Assembly: GCF_002008165.1 (NCBI RefSeq)
Contig: NZ_MRDM01000029.1
Span: forward strand, 248,001-312,000
Direction of reading: 5' to 3'
DNA from: Rhizobium laguerreae
GTDB taxonomy: Bacteria > Pseudomonadota > Alphaproteobacteria > Rhizobiales > Rhizobiaceae
DNA length: 64,000 nucleotides
Shown: positions 28,501-36,308 of the stretch, in pieces
How positions within the stretch are numbered: position 1 is the first letter of the stretch
How the letters are laid out: every line of letters starts with the position of its first letter
The notes under the pieces: model-generated
What the model saw: the letters and a program-made list of their open reading frames with translations, nothing else
The model's database searches: none
Told to the model about the DNA's origin: nothing
Made by a program: the position numbers and the translations under genes

Positions 28501-29949
28501 ATGAATCTTGACGCGATCAGCTCCATTGCCGCGACGGTCGAAAAGATGAAGCCGGATTATATCGCCCTCAGCGATAGTATCTGGGACTTTGCGGAGTTGA
28601 AATTCGAAGAGCGGCGCTCGTCGCAATTGCTGGCAAGGACGCTCGAGGAAAACGGCTTTGCCGTGCGCAGCGGCGTGGCAAGCATGGAAACGGCCTTCAT
28701 CGGCGAATCCGGCAGCGGCAAGCCGGTGATTGCTTTCCTCGGCGAATTCGATGCCCTGGCCGGGATGAGCCAGACCGCCGACGCGGCCGAACCTCATCCC
28801 GAAGCGGCAGGAGCAACCGGTCACGGCTGCGGGCACAATCTCCTTGGCGTCGGATCGATGATGGCGGCGGTTGCGCTTGCTCGCCACCTCAAGGAAAACA
28901 ACCTGCCCGGGACGGTGCGTTATTACGGCTGCCCGGGAGAGGAGGGTGGTTCCGGCAAGACCTTCATGGTTCGCGCCGGCGCGTTCGATGACGTCGATGC
29001 CGCGCTGACCTGGCATCCGGCTCCGTTCAACGGTGTTCGCTCGACGAACAATCTTGCCGTTCTCGAATATTACTATCGCTTCAGGGGTGTCGCGGCACAT
29101 GCTGCCAACAGCGCCCATCTCGGCCGTTCGGCGCTCGATGCGGTCGAACTCATGAATGTCGGCGTCAATTTCCTGCGTGAACACATGCCGCAGGATTGCC
29201 GCGTTCACTACGCGATCACCGACACCGGCGGCAGGGCCGCCAATGTCGTGCAGGCCAGCGCCGAGGTTCTCTATCTGATCAGGGCGCCTGACATGCCGCA
29301 GGCGCTTGAGCTTGCCGGGCGCGTCGAGAAAGTTGCACGCGGTGCGGCGATGATGACCGAAACCGAGGTCGAGATCGTGTTCGACACCGCCTCGACGAAC
29401 CTTCTTCCCAACATCACGCTGGAAACGGCAATGCACGAGAACATGGTCGCGCTCGGTCCGATAGCCTTCGACGAGGCCGACATCGCTTTCGCCAGGAAGA
29501 TCCAGGATACCTTCACGCCCGAAGCGATCAGGAGCAGCATCCGCCTCTATCAGATCAAGGGCGATGTGTTCTCCAACGCCAAGGTCGATGGCTCGACGCC
29601 CTTGCACACCGGCCTGCGCGATTTCGAGGGACAATCGCATTTCCGGGCCGGATCGACCGATGTCGGCGATGTCAGCTGGGTGACGCCGACCGCGCAATGC
29701 TGGGCGCCAGCCTGGGCGATCGGCACCAATCCCCATACCTGGCAGGTCGTCGCGCAGGGAAAAAGCCCGGCCGCGCACAAAGCCATGGCGCATGCGGCCA
29801 AAACGCTTGCCTCGACGGGCTTCGCCCTGATGTCGTCATCCGATCTCCTGGCAGCCGCGAAGGCCGAGTGGCGGGAAAAGACCAGCGGCAAAGCCTATGT
29901 GTGCCCGATACCCGACGATGTGATGCCTGCATCGGTTCATAGCCGGTAA
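28501..29949 (+). CDS. M20 family amidohydrolase (AbgB-like)
   Basis: A 482-residue metallohydrolase of the M20 family, closest in layout to AbgB, the p-aminobenzoyl-glutamate hydrolase B subunit. FLGEFDALAGMSQ and GHGCGHNLLG (with Cys/His of the di-metal site) are in the N-terminal part, followed by PGEEGGSGKTFMVRAGAFDDVDAALTWHP and a dimerisation/lid domain (GVAAHAANSAHLGRSALDAVELMN). It cleaves amide bonds of N-acyl or aroyl amino acids. The ATG at 28501 gives the standard start. It is the last gene of the LysR-controlled importer operon and likely cleaves the transported amide. Confidence 0.9.
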   Translation: MNLDAISSIAATVEKMKPDYIALSDSIWDFAELKFEERRSSQLLARTLEENGFAVRSGVASMETAFIGESGSGKPVIAFLGEFDALAGMSQTADAAEPHPEAAGATGHGCGHNLLGVGSMMAAVALARHLKENNLPGTVRYYGCPGEEGGSGKTFMVRAGAFDDVDAALTWHPAPFNGVRSTNNLAVLEYYYRFRGVAAHAANSAHLGRSALDAVELMNVGVNFLREHMPQDCRVHYAITDTGGRAANVVQASAEVLYLIRAPDMPQALELAGRVEKVARGAAMMTETEVEIVFDTASTNLLPNITLETAMHENMVALGPIAFDEADIAFARKIQDTFTPEAIRSSIRLYQIKGDVFSNAKVDGSTPLHTGLRDFEGQSHFRAGSTDVGDVSWVTPTAQCWAPAWAIGTNPHTWQVVAQGKSPAAHKAMAHAAKTLASTGFALMSSSDLLAAAKAEWREKTSGKAYVCPIPDDVMPASVHSR

Positions 29950-29985
29950 CCCTGCCCTGAGAACGCCGTGCCTAAAAAGATGCTG

Positions 29986-30013
29986 CGGACGGGGAGGCAT
30001 TCCCCGCCGTCCG
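29986..30013 (+). terminator. Possible terminator after the M20 gene
   Basis: GGGGA (29991-29995) pairs with TCCCC (30001-30005), and CGGAC (29986-29990) with GTCCG (30009-30013) across a 3-nt bulge. No T-run follows, so termination is uncertain. It lies between the converging M20 and DUF606 genes. Confidence 0.4.
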
Positions 30014-30083
30014 TCCGTCCGTTGGCTTGCGATCCGTCGATGAAATTACTCGGTCGGCCATGGCGTCGAAGCCATCCGCGTGG

Positions 30084-30524
30084 TTATTGCGGACCGCCGA
30101 CTTTGCGTCGTCGCCGGCTGACCACCATTCCGCCGACGATGAGAACAATTCCGGTCGCGTTCGCCCAAAATGATGCTGGAACGGCGCTGATATAATCAAA
30201 CGCTACCCCTGTTACCATCTGGCCACCGATGATCAGCAGAGCCGAATTCACCGCTCCGATTCGAGTAATGACCCAACTGCCCGCCGCCACGAAGATGACG
30301 CCGATAGGACCACCCAGATAGGCATACCAAGGCGCCTCGGCAGCACCCGCGGGAAGCAGACCTCCGACAACGAGACCAAGGCAGGTGAGGGCAGCAAAGC
30401 CTATGGCATGGTTCCAGAAGGATGCGATCAGCGGCGTGGTCGATATGCTCAACCGCCCATTGAGCTGACGACTGAGGCCGACGAGCACACCACCCAGGCA
30501 AGCCAGGAGAATGAATACTGTCAC
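30084..30524 (-). CDS. DMT family transporter half (DUF606/YdcZ type), second subunit
   Basis: A 146-residue membrane protein with about five hydrophobic helices: MTVFILLACLGGVLVGLSRQLNGRL at the start, GGPIGVIFVAAGSWVITRIG in the middle. This is the DUF606 (YdcZ) half-transporter of the drug/metabolite transporter superfamily, which usually works as a pair. It overlaps the other half by 4 nt (30521-30524). The substrate is unknown. Confidence 0.85.
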   Translation of the reverse strand: MTVFILLACLGGVLVGLSRQLNGRLSISTTPLIASFWNHAIGFAALTCLGLVVGGLLPAGAAEAPWYAYLGGPIGVIFVAAGSWVITRIGAVNSALLIIGGQMVTGVAFDYISAVPASFWANATGIVLIVGGMVVSRRRRKVGGPQ

Positions 30525-31003
30525 GCCGCACCTCGCCCAAACAGGATGATGAGCGCAGCCCCCGTGACCACCAAGCCGAGCGCAGCGCTGTCTCGTCTAT
30601 CTGGCCGCCGCTTTGGCAGACCGAACAGCCCCCAGCTGTCGGCCGCGACGCTGAAGGCGACCTGGCCTGCCAAACCCAAAGCCAGTGTACCGGAGAGCCC
30701 AAGCGGCGAGTTGACCGCGGTCGAGGTCAGAATGACCGTTGCAGCGCCGGATATCCCACCGAGGTAAGCCCATAAAGGCGCGTTGCGGGCTTTCTCTACC
30801 AACGGCGTGCGTCGGCGGTGGGCCACCAGGAGAAGAATGACGGCTGCGATGATGCCCGTGCCGTGGGCGGTCCAAGATGAGAACAGGGGATTGCCATAAC
30901 GGGCCAATTCCCCATTGAGGTGCACCATGAAAGTCAGGAGCCCACCCGTGGCAAAAGCTCCGATGAAGTAGATGGGATGCGAATTACGTGCTTCGGTGGT
31001 CAT
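30521..31003 (-). CDS. DMT family transporter half (DUF606/YdcZ type), first subunit
   Basis: A 160-residue membrane protein with about five helices, including FIGAFATGGLLTFMVHLNGELARYGNPLFSSW, GGISGAATVILTSTAVNSPLG and VVTGAALIILFGRG (quoted in parts). It is homologous to the next gene and translationally coupled to it (ATGA overlap), forming the heterodimer expected for paired DUF606 proteins. Substrate unknown; a divergent pirin gene lies 263 bp away. Confidence 0.85.
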   Translation of the reverse strand: MTTEARNSHPIYFIGAFATGGLLTFMVHLNGELARYGNPLFSSWTAHGTGIIAAVILLLVAHRRRTPLVEKARNAPLWAYLGGISGAATVILTSTAVNSPLGLSGTLALGLAGQVAFSVAADSWGLFGLPKRRPDRRDSAALGLVVTGAALIILFGRGAA

Positions 31004-31266
31004 TGCAGATCTCTGTCAAAGAATCGATTGCGCCCGATGTTTTTCAATTGCCACTACAACGCCGCGTCTTTTAGACGCACAAATGACGCTGCAGCACTCG
31101 CCTGGACGAATGCGTCGACCATGGTTCCTGGTTAGGGCGGTACGTCTCAGCGATTTCCTGCCTGGCGTCAATCGTGGTCCGACAAACATCCTTTCCATTG
31201 ACGAGCCCTTCCGGCAGATGGCTAATGGCTGAGTGTCGTCACTGCCTTGCAAGCATGGAGGATGCG

Positions 31267-32112
31267 ATGCTGCTCAAGGGCGCACGAACGTTCGTGGTGC
31301 GGGATGCGGGAGGCTTCGTCGCACATGTCAACATGCCGGGCTGGCTGAAGCTGAAGCCGACCGATCACGGCCACGGCCCTCTCGCCATGGTCGTTGAATC
31401 CATCCTAGATCCTGGCCGCCTGATCGCCATGCACGAGCACAGAAACGATGAGATCATTTCCTGGGTGCCCGAAGGCGTCATGCGGCATGATGACAAGGCC
31501 GCGGGTCGACTGGTGGTCGACCGCGATCATCTGATGGTGATGAATGCCGGAAAAAGCTTTTGGCATTCCGAAGAGACGCTGGCATCGGATCCGCGTCTGC
31601 GAATGCTGCAGATCCTTATTCGCCCTTATGCGGTTGATCTCGAGCCGAAGATCCAGCACGGGCCGGTGCCAGCCGCCGCGGCAAACGTCTGGCGACACCT
31701 GGTCGGGCCGGAAGGGGAGGGCGCGCCCTTCGGTGTCCGCAGCGCGATCGACTTCTTCGACATGCGGCTAGACGCGGGCGTACGGGTGGAATTCCCGCAG
31801 AAACAGGGCCGGGATCTCTATTTCTATGTCTTTAGCGGTTCCGTTGTCGTCAATAAGGAGACGTTCGCCGAAGGCGAGCAGGGGCTGCATTTATCGGATG
31901 ACAAGCTCGAAGTGGAGGCGCAGAGTGCAAGCACGTTGGTCGCGTTTCTGCTCGACCCGAACGCATATATCACCAGGCAGGGGACTGTCGGCGACCACAA
32001 GAAGATTCCGCCGGCAATCATCATTCGCGCGTTCCTGCGATGGAGAAAATTTCGCCATATGTGGCGTCGTCATCTTTCGCATCGCCTTCCGAAGACCGAA
32101 AAGGCGATATGA
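31267..32112 (+). CDS. Pirin family protein
   Basis: A 281-residue bicupin. The N-terminal metal site lies in AMHEHRNDEIISWVPEG (pirin consensus HPHRGFET...), with His and Glu ligands, and GKSFWHSEET continues the first cupin; the second cupin includes VRVEFPQKQGRDLYFYVFSGSV. Pirins bind iron and include quercetinases and regulators. The ATG at 31267 is chosen because GGAGG lies 5 nt upstream; frames to 31257 or 31174 are longer but lack this. The C-terminal tail is rich in Arg and Lys (FLRWRKFRHMWRRHLSHR), unusual for pirins. It is followed by the EcfG-type promoter of the next small gene. Confidence 0.82.
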   Translation: MLLKGARTFVVRDAGGFVAHVNMPGWLKLKPTDHGHGPLAMVVESILDPGRLIAMHEHRNDEIISWVPEGVMRHDDKAAGRLVVDRDHLMVMNAGKSFWHSEETLASDPRLRMLQILIRPYAVDLEPKIQHGPVPAAAANVWRHLVGPEGEGAPFGVRSAIDFFDMRLDAGVRVEFPQKQGRDLYFYVFSGSVVVNKETFAEGEQGLHLSDDKLEVEAQSASTLVAFLLDPNAYITRQGTVGDHKKIPPAIIIRAFLRWRKFRHMWRRHLSHRLPKTEKAI

Positions 32113-32114
32113 AT

Positions 32115-32140
32115 GGAACAAGGATGCCCGTAAGGGGTTT
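32115..32140 (+). promoter_or_regulatory. EcfG-type stress promoter for the 72-residue protein gene
   Basis: GGAAC (32115-32119), 17 bases, then GTTT (32137-32140). This fits the alphaproteobacterial general-stress consensus GGAAC-N16/17-CGTT closely. It lies 33 nt before the ATG at 32173. Confidence 0.6.
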
Positions 32141-32172
32141 CGAACCTTAGCGTTCAATAGGAGGAGCATTTC

Positions 32173-32391
32173 ATGCCTACGGTTGCCGCCACACCCATCA
32201 CCCCACCAGACCAGCACGTTGTAACAGCCCGCGAAGCCATCGAGCCGCTTTATGAGAAGCTCGAGCTTCAAACGGAATCGCTGGTCCTGTCTGCGGCGCT
32301 GGAAGCGGGATGGTCTTCGGATGAAGCAACCGAGGCGCTAGCTGCGCTTAGACTGCAGGATGCACTTTCCACCCTTGGACGAACGGCCTGA
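32173..32391 (+). CDS. Small hypothetical protein (72 residues)
   Basis: A 72-residue soluble protein with AGGAGGAG 6 nt before the ATG. The C-terminal half (EPLYEKLELQTESLVLSAAL...EATEALAALRLQDAL) is alpha-helical and acidic, the N-terminus is Pro/Thr-rich. No family recognised. A GGAAC-N17-GTTT promoter upstream suggests it belongs to the general stress response. Confidence 0.7.
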   Translation: MPTVAATPITPPDQHVVTAREAIEPLYEKLELQTESLVLSAALEAGWSSDEATEALAALRLQDALSTLGRTA

Positions 32392-32533
32392 CCGAAAGAA
32401 CTCCGAGAATAACGACGTCTCCTGTCGGAGCGCCGGCTATCAGTTACCGAACGGTCTCGCGCGGCGTGCTGACTGGCACGGCGGCTACGGAGATATCGCG
32501 GCCGCTGAATGAAAGTCGAAACCTAACAATCGA

Positions 32534-32944
32534 CTATGGCTCATCGAATGAGGACGCTCTGACCGTCAATGTCTTCCCGGTGGGGTCTTGCTGGAATATC
32601 AGCCCACCTTTGGCTTTCGAGTGCCCCGGGACATAGTCCAAGACCGTCTCGACGTCTTCAATTACTGCACCTTGTTCTCGTATCTCGCCGTGGACGGTCA
32701 CCTGCGACGCGGTTGCGCTTGAATCGTTTGTGATTTCGAAGAGGACCTGGAAGCCACCGTCGCGCTTTTCGATTTGCAGCACGACCCCGACCAGATTCGG
32801 CGAAGAATCACGGTTCAACAATGCATCCTTGCCAATCCAAGCAATCACGCCAAGGACAATTACGGCCGAGACGACGCCCGTGGCCCATTCGATCCAATGC
32901 GGTTCGCCTGCTTCCACATTTTTGTTGTTGGAGGTTTTTGTCAT
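32534..32944 (-). CDS. TIGR02588 family protein
   Basis: A 136-residue protein with one N-terminal membrane segment (WIEWATGVVSAVIVLGVIAWIGKD) and a soluble beta-rich domain (VLFEITNDSSATASQVTVHGEIREQG), probably outside the membrane. This is the TIGR02588 family, known to occur as a two-gene operon with the membrane protein TIGR02587 in rhizobia and cyanobacteria; function unknown. The expected partner is directly upstream, 6 nt away. The pair is conserved and probably works together in the envelope. Confidence 0.85.
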   Translation of the reverse strand: MTKTSNNKNVEAGEPHWIEWATGVVSAVIVLGVIAWIGKDALLNRDSSPNLVGVVLQIEKRDGGFQVLFEITNDSSATASQVTVHGEIREQGAVIEDVETVLDYVPGHSKAKGGLIFQQDPTGKTLTVRASSFDEP

Positions 32945-32950
32945 GGTGCC

Positions 32951-33820
32951 TCACAGAATCAGTCGAGCTGCCGCCGCGCCAATGGCAGCGGGAAAGCTCA
33001 AAACGACAACGGCCATCAGGATTTGGGTAGACCCGATGTCATCAGTTCTGTGGAACGTCCAGAGGCAATAGGCACTGATCAGACCAGCAATCACGTAGCC
33101 CGGCAGGGTGAAACGAACGAAAGCGTGCCAGCCCGGCGTACCCTCGGCGAGATCGTGGCTCCCCTTAAAAGAAAGGGCGTAGACGAACCCATGCATGACT
33201 GCCAGCGAGGCCGCGATCATGATCAGGCCATGCCACGGCGTCATCTTGTACGAAAGCAAGACCATTTCCTCGGTAGGAGCGACGTTAAGGCTGAGGAACA
33301 AGGCCCCAACCGCCATCAGGAATAGTTCACCGGCGTAGCTCGTTTCCCGTTCGTGGACTGGGTCATCACTATCGTTTTCCTCGGGATCGTCGCCATCGTC
33401 CAACTGTCCGCCGAGCTGGCTCCGACCTAGCATCGCGCCGATACTGGCAGGTACGGCCTGGATCGCGATCATTCCTGTTATCTCATGCAGGGATTGATCG
33501 TGTTTCAGAACCCCCATGGCGATGAGGATCAGTGCACATCCCAGAATTCCGAGGCCGTAGGCAATGCTTGCGTCACGCATCGCTTGCCGCCAGGTCCATG
33601 TCCGCTCAAATCCGATCCGGTCCGAGAGAATAACAAGAAGGGGAATATTGACGATCAACAAGAGAAACAGACGGCTGCGGTCCATGTAGAAGCCGAGCTC
33701 CCACATTTCCATGGTCATGAACATGGGCAGCGCGAAAAGCAATGCTCCAGCAATACCGCGCGCGATGCCTGAAAAAAATCTGCTGCTATTGAAATCCTGG
33801 CGCGTGGTCGCGGCACTCAA
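32951..33820 (-). CDS. TIGR02587 family membrane protein
   Basis: A 289-residue protein with about seven hydrophobic helices, an acidic loop (LDDGDDPEENDSDDP) between two of them and the conserved LFLSLNVAPTEEMVLLSYKM segment. This is the TIGR02587 family, always found with TIGR02588, which follows 6 nt downstream. The TTG at 33820 is taken as the start because AGGGGGA lies 6 nt before it; the open frame to 33886 lacks such a site. No reaction is known for the pair. It sits in a run of stress-type genes. Confidence 0.82.
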   Translation of the reverse strand: MSAATTRQDFNSSRFFSGIARGIAGALLFALPMFMTMEMWELGFYMDRSRLFLLLIVNIPLLVILSDRIGFERTWTWRQAMRDASIAYGLGILGCALILIAMGVLKHDQSLHEITGMIAIQAVPASIGAMLGRSQLGGQLDDGDDPEENDSDDPVHERETSYAGELFLMAVGALFLSLNVAPTEEMVLLSYKMTPWHGLIMIAASLAVMHGFVYALSFKGSHDLAEGTPGWHAFVRFTLPGYVIAGLISAYCLWTFHRTDDIGSTQILMAVVVLSFPAAIGAAAARLIL

Positions 33821-33831
33821 GTTTGATCCCC

Positions 33832-33969
33832 CTAAATGAAAAAATCCCACCACCCGTAAACCGATGCCGCGGCATTCAAAACGCAAGCGCTCGCTGCAGA
33901 AGCGCGGGTTGGACGCACGAGCACCAGAGCCGCCGAAGTCAAAGCCGTCATGGATATCACGGTTGACAT
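33832..33969 (-). CDS. Possible 45-residue exported peptide
   Basis: An open frame MSTVISMTALTSAALVLVRP... with a hydrophobic N-terminus and AS-rich middle resembles a signal peptide, ending GWWDFFI. Its stop lies inside the ribosome site of the TIGR02587 gene, which would allow coupling. There is no clear ribosome site for it, and no homologue recalled, so it may be a chance frame. Confidence 0.25.
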   Translation of the reverse strand: MSTVISMTALTSAALVLVRPTRASAASACVLNAAASVYGWWDFFI

Positions 33970-33977
33970 CACTTGTC

Positions 33978-34799
33978 TCAATTGCTTCTTAGTTGTGAGA
34001 TCCTGCCAGTTCCGAGTACCATCGAGAGTTTTGGTGTCGACACGGTTCGATATCGTGCCTCGACCAAATTATAGATACCGAACGCAGCCAAGCCGATAGC
34101 CACGACGAGGTAGAGAACAGCTCCGAAAGGAAGCTGTCTCACGAAGGCCAATGCATCGCTTATGCTTCCCGCCTGGCCCGGATCAATGGTGAAGGCCGCA
34201 TAGCAGAAGAAGATGCCGACGATCACGAACACGATCCCACGGGAAACAAGCCCATAGACGCAAACCAATAACAGAGGTCGGCTTTGACCGAGCGTGAGAT
34301 ATCGCTCAAATCGCCGCGTGATACCTTTCAGCGCTGTAACAGCACCACCAACGACGAGCCCGACACCGATCGCACCAGCTAGGAATCGACCAAACGGTTG
34401 CGACATGGCCCAGGCTGCCAGGCCCTTTTCTCCGCCGTCGCCACCGGATCCAAATCCAAAGGATTCCTGAAAGGCATATACCGCCAACCCCATATACGTC
34501 GCGGCGCTCCCGAGGAGGGCGGCACGGATCAGGTAGCTTTTCACACTGTGGTCATGGTTGTCTGCGTTTGCGATGGACTGGGCAAGCCGCCATGCTACAA
34601 AGCCGAGTAGCCCGAGCCCTATCAAGCCCAGCCACAGCCGGCCGAATGGCTGCTCCAAAACAGCGTCGAGCGCTGATTTGGTATCGGCCTTACCGCCGCC
34701 GAAGCTCGAAAATACTGCCAGCGCAGCAACGAGCAAAAACACAATACCTCGGGCGCTATATCCGGCCCGCGCAAGCCATTCAAATTTCGATCTGGTCAT
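33978..34799 (-). CDS. DUF1206 domain-containing membrane protein
   Basis: A 273-residue protein with about six helices arranged as three DUF1206 repeats (each about 70 residues; for example EWLARAGYSARGIVFLLVA, then SYLIRAALLGSAATYMGLAVYA, then VCVYGLVSRGIVFVIVGIF). The repeated Arg-Gly before a helix is characteristic. Function is unknown. GGGGA precedes the ATG at 34799, and an EcfG-type promoter ends just 25 nt upstream, which fixes this start over the frame to 34943 and marks the gene as part of the general stress response. Confidence 0.88.
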   Translation of the reverse strand: MTRSKFEWLARAGYSARGIVFLLVAALAVFSSFGGGKADTKSALDAVLEQPFGRLWLGLIGLGLLGFVAWRLAQSIANADNHDHSVKSYLIRAALLGSAATYMGLAVYAFQESFGFGSGGDGGEKGLAAWAMSQPFGRFLAGAIGVGLVVGGAVTALKGITRRFERYLTLGQSRPLLLVCVYGLVSRGIVFVIVGIFFCYAAFTIDPGQAGSISDALAFVRQLPFGAVLYLVVAIGLAAFGIYNLVEARYRTVSTPKLSMVLGTGRISQLRSN

Positions 34800-34823
34800 C
34801 TCTGGTTCCCCGCCGCGCTTTCT

Positions 34824-34848
34824 AACGAGCGCCCAGCAAAACAGTTCC
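34824..34848 (-). promoter_or_regulatory. EcfG-type stress promoter for the DUF1206 gene
   Basis: On the minus strand, GGAAC (34848-34844), 16 bases, then CGTT (34827-34824): an exact match to the alphaproteobacterial EcfG consensus. Transcription would start about 15 nt before the DUF1206 ATG. Confidence 0.72.
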
Positions 34849-35300
34849 GACTTCTCCGCGATGAATGTCTTATAGGAGGCAAGCGCCTCGAGCTTTTGTC
34901 GCAATTTTGACTCTCGGCGCCAGACGGTCGATGTCGACATCAACGATGTAGCAGCTTTGTTGCCGATGGCGATTCGTCGACCACCCTTTGCGCAATGTTA
35001 TGCAACACACTGTCGATGAGGGGTGAGCAATGCTCGGGACACTATTTCGGTCGATGTCCCGCAACAGTTCGAAATTAGATCCCTTCGAGAGCACTAAGCG
35101 GGCAGGGCCTCGGCTGAGTCGTGCCGATTTACAATGATTGTTTCGAGTCTTTCTCGCAACACCTGAGCGGGAACTGTAATCTTGGACGGATTTGGCTGGA
35201 TTAGAGCGATTCAGCTGCGGTATCCGTAAGACTGCGAAGCGATTTGCGCGAGCAGGACAGCTAGAGACAGCACGTCCGCATCTCCTAAAGCAGGATCTTG
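34849..35300. other. Intergenic region, no gene seen
   Basis: No open frame here looks like a protein. GCGGGAACTG near 35170 contains GGAAC but no GTT at the right distance. The stretch may hold the promoter of the small gene at 35301. Nothing else stands out. Confidence 0.5.
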
Positions 35301-35546
35301 ATGAACGCGGATATGATAGCCGCCTGGGCGGTGGAAAATGGATTCCATGCGATGGATTCCCGGAATTATCGTCGCCATGACAATGCAGGCGTGATCACGA
35401 TCGAGATAAAGAGGATGTCATTCCTCCTCATCGATGAGAGGCAAGGCTTGCGACCCCGCCTCATATCGCGGTTGTTCAAAGACATATCCCTCACAAGCGG
35501 GAGCGGCCGCTTGCAGGGTCTACTTGACCACAAACGCAATCATTGA
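35301..35546 (+). CDS. Small hypothetical protein (81 residues)
   Basis: An 81-residue frame beginning MNADMIAAWAVENGFHAMDSRNYRR, with AGGA 5 nt before the ATG. The sequence alternates charged and hydrophobic segments (ITIEIKRMSFLLIDERQGLRPRLISRLFKDISL) and looks like a small alpha/beta domain. I do not recognise the family. Codon use is ordinary for the region. It may be real, but no neighbour or promoter confirms it. Confidence 0.45.
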   Translation: MNADMIAAWAVENGFHAMDSRNYRRHDNAGVITIEIKRMSFLLIDERQGLRPRLISRLFKDISLTSGSGRLQGLLDHKRNH

Positions 35547-35820
35547 GCGCTGCCCTTATTCGACAGCCCAACCAATTCAGGTGGCGGATCATGGCTGACG
35601 CCGATGAGCACCGTCGCAAACCTCAACACTTTCAATATTTCTTCTTGCGAACGATCTTGTTGCCGCGGGGTCCGCTCACAACCGCTGTTCGATCGCGGTT
35701 TTCGGCAAGCAGGTTTCGCCAGCATTCCAGGCGATCGGCGACCAGAGCACCGCTTGCGACAGCTGCCTGGACCGCGCACCCAGGTTCATGGGCACAGCGG
35801 TCAGATTGGTTTTGGTACTA

Positions 35821-36003
35821 TCAGCCGGATCCCGGCGTGACCGTCTCTTCATCCCGCTCCGGCAATGTTCCGGCGCCTGGCGTTTTGCTCCTGTCGGTCA
35901 GGTGATCTTGAGCATGTGGCCCGGCCTGAGGGTTCCTCTTCTCCTGGTTCAGCTCTTTGTCCGTCCCCTCGATGGCCAACTGGGCCTTCCTGTCCTCGTC
36001 CAC
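35821..36003 (-). CDS. Small hydrophilic stress-type protein (60 residues)
   Basis: A 60-residue, very hydrophilic protein (MDEDRKAQLAIEGTDKELNQ at the start, KTPGAGTLPERDEETVTPGSG at the end) without hydrophobic segments, probably disordered. The start is GTG at 36003, with AAAGGAG 6 nt upstream. An EcfG-type promoter lies 48 nt before the start. Short Pro/Gly-rich proteins of this kind are common near stress genes in rhizobia. Molecular function unknown. Confidence 0.68.
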   Translation of the reverse strand: MDEDRKAQLAIEGTDKELNQEKRNPQAGPHAQDHLTDRSKTPGAGTLPERDEETVTPGSG

Positions 36004-36050
36004 ACGCGGCTCCTTTCACGTTTGCTCGATCATTGGGCTCCTACGGCAGT

Positions 36051-36075
36051 AACAATGGGGTTGGCTTCGAGTTCC
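36051..36075 (-). promoter_or_regulatory. EcfG-type stress promoter for the 60-residue protein gene
   Basis: On the minus strand, GGAAC (36075-36071), 17 bases, then GTTA (from 36053). It faces the small GTG-start gene and supports that gene being real. Confidence 0.6.
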
Positions 36076-36241
36076 GATGGATGGCTCGATTGATAGAGGC
36101 AGCGGCGATGTGTCGAAAACTGCACCGCTCCGGTGAAGGGCGCTAACGCCTTCTGGAGCCCGCGTTCGCCAGGCGGTTCTCGAAGAGACGTTGCGAGGAT
36201 CGGTCGGCTCGCGATTCCATCACGATCAGGGCTGTTCCCAC

Positions 36242-36271
36242 CTTGATTTTTCAAACCTGTTTCGCCATTTG
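36242..36271 (+). promoter_or_regulatory. RpoH (sigma-32) type promoter of htpG
   Basis: CTTGAT (36242-36247), 15 bases, then CGCCATTTG (36263-36271), close to the heat-shock consensus CTTGAA-N(11-16)-CCCCATNTA. It lies 38 nt before the htpG ATG. Confidence 0.6.
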
Positions 36272-36308
36272 ATCGGCGCTAATTCGCTTTCCTGGAGAAC
36301 CCGAGCAC

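Noticed and set aside
35170..35230. GGAAC and a TAGAGCGATTC string resembling an EcfG promoter and a half RIME
   Set aside because: No GTT at 16-18 bases from the GGAAC, and the RIME-like string lacks its pairing arm.
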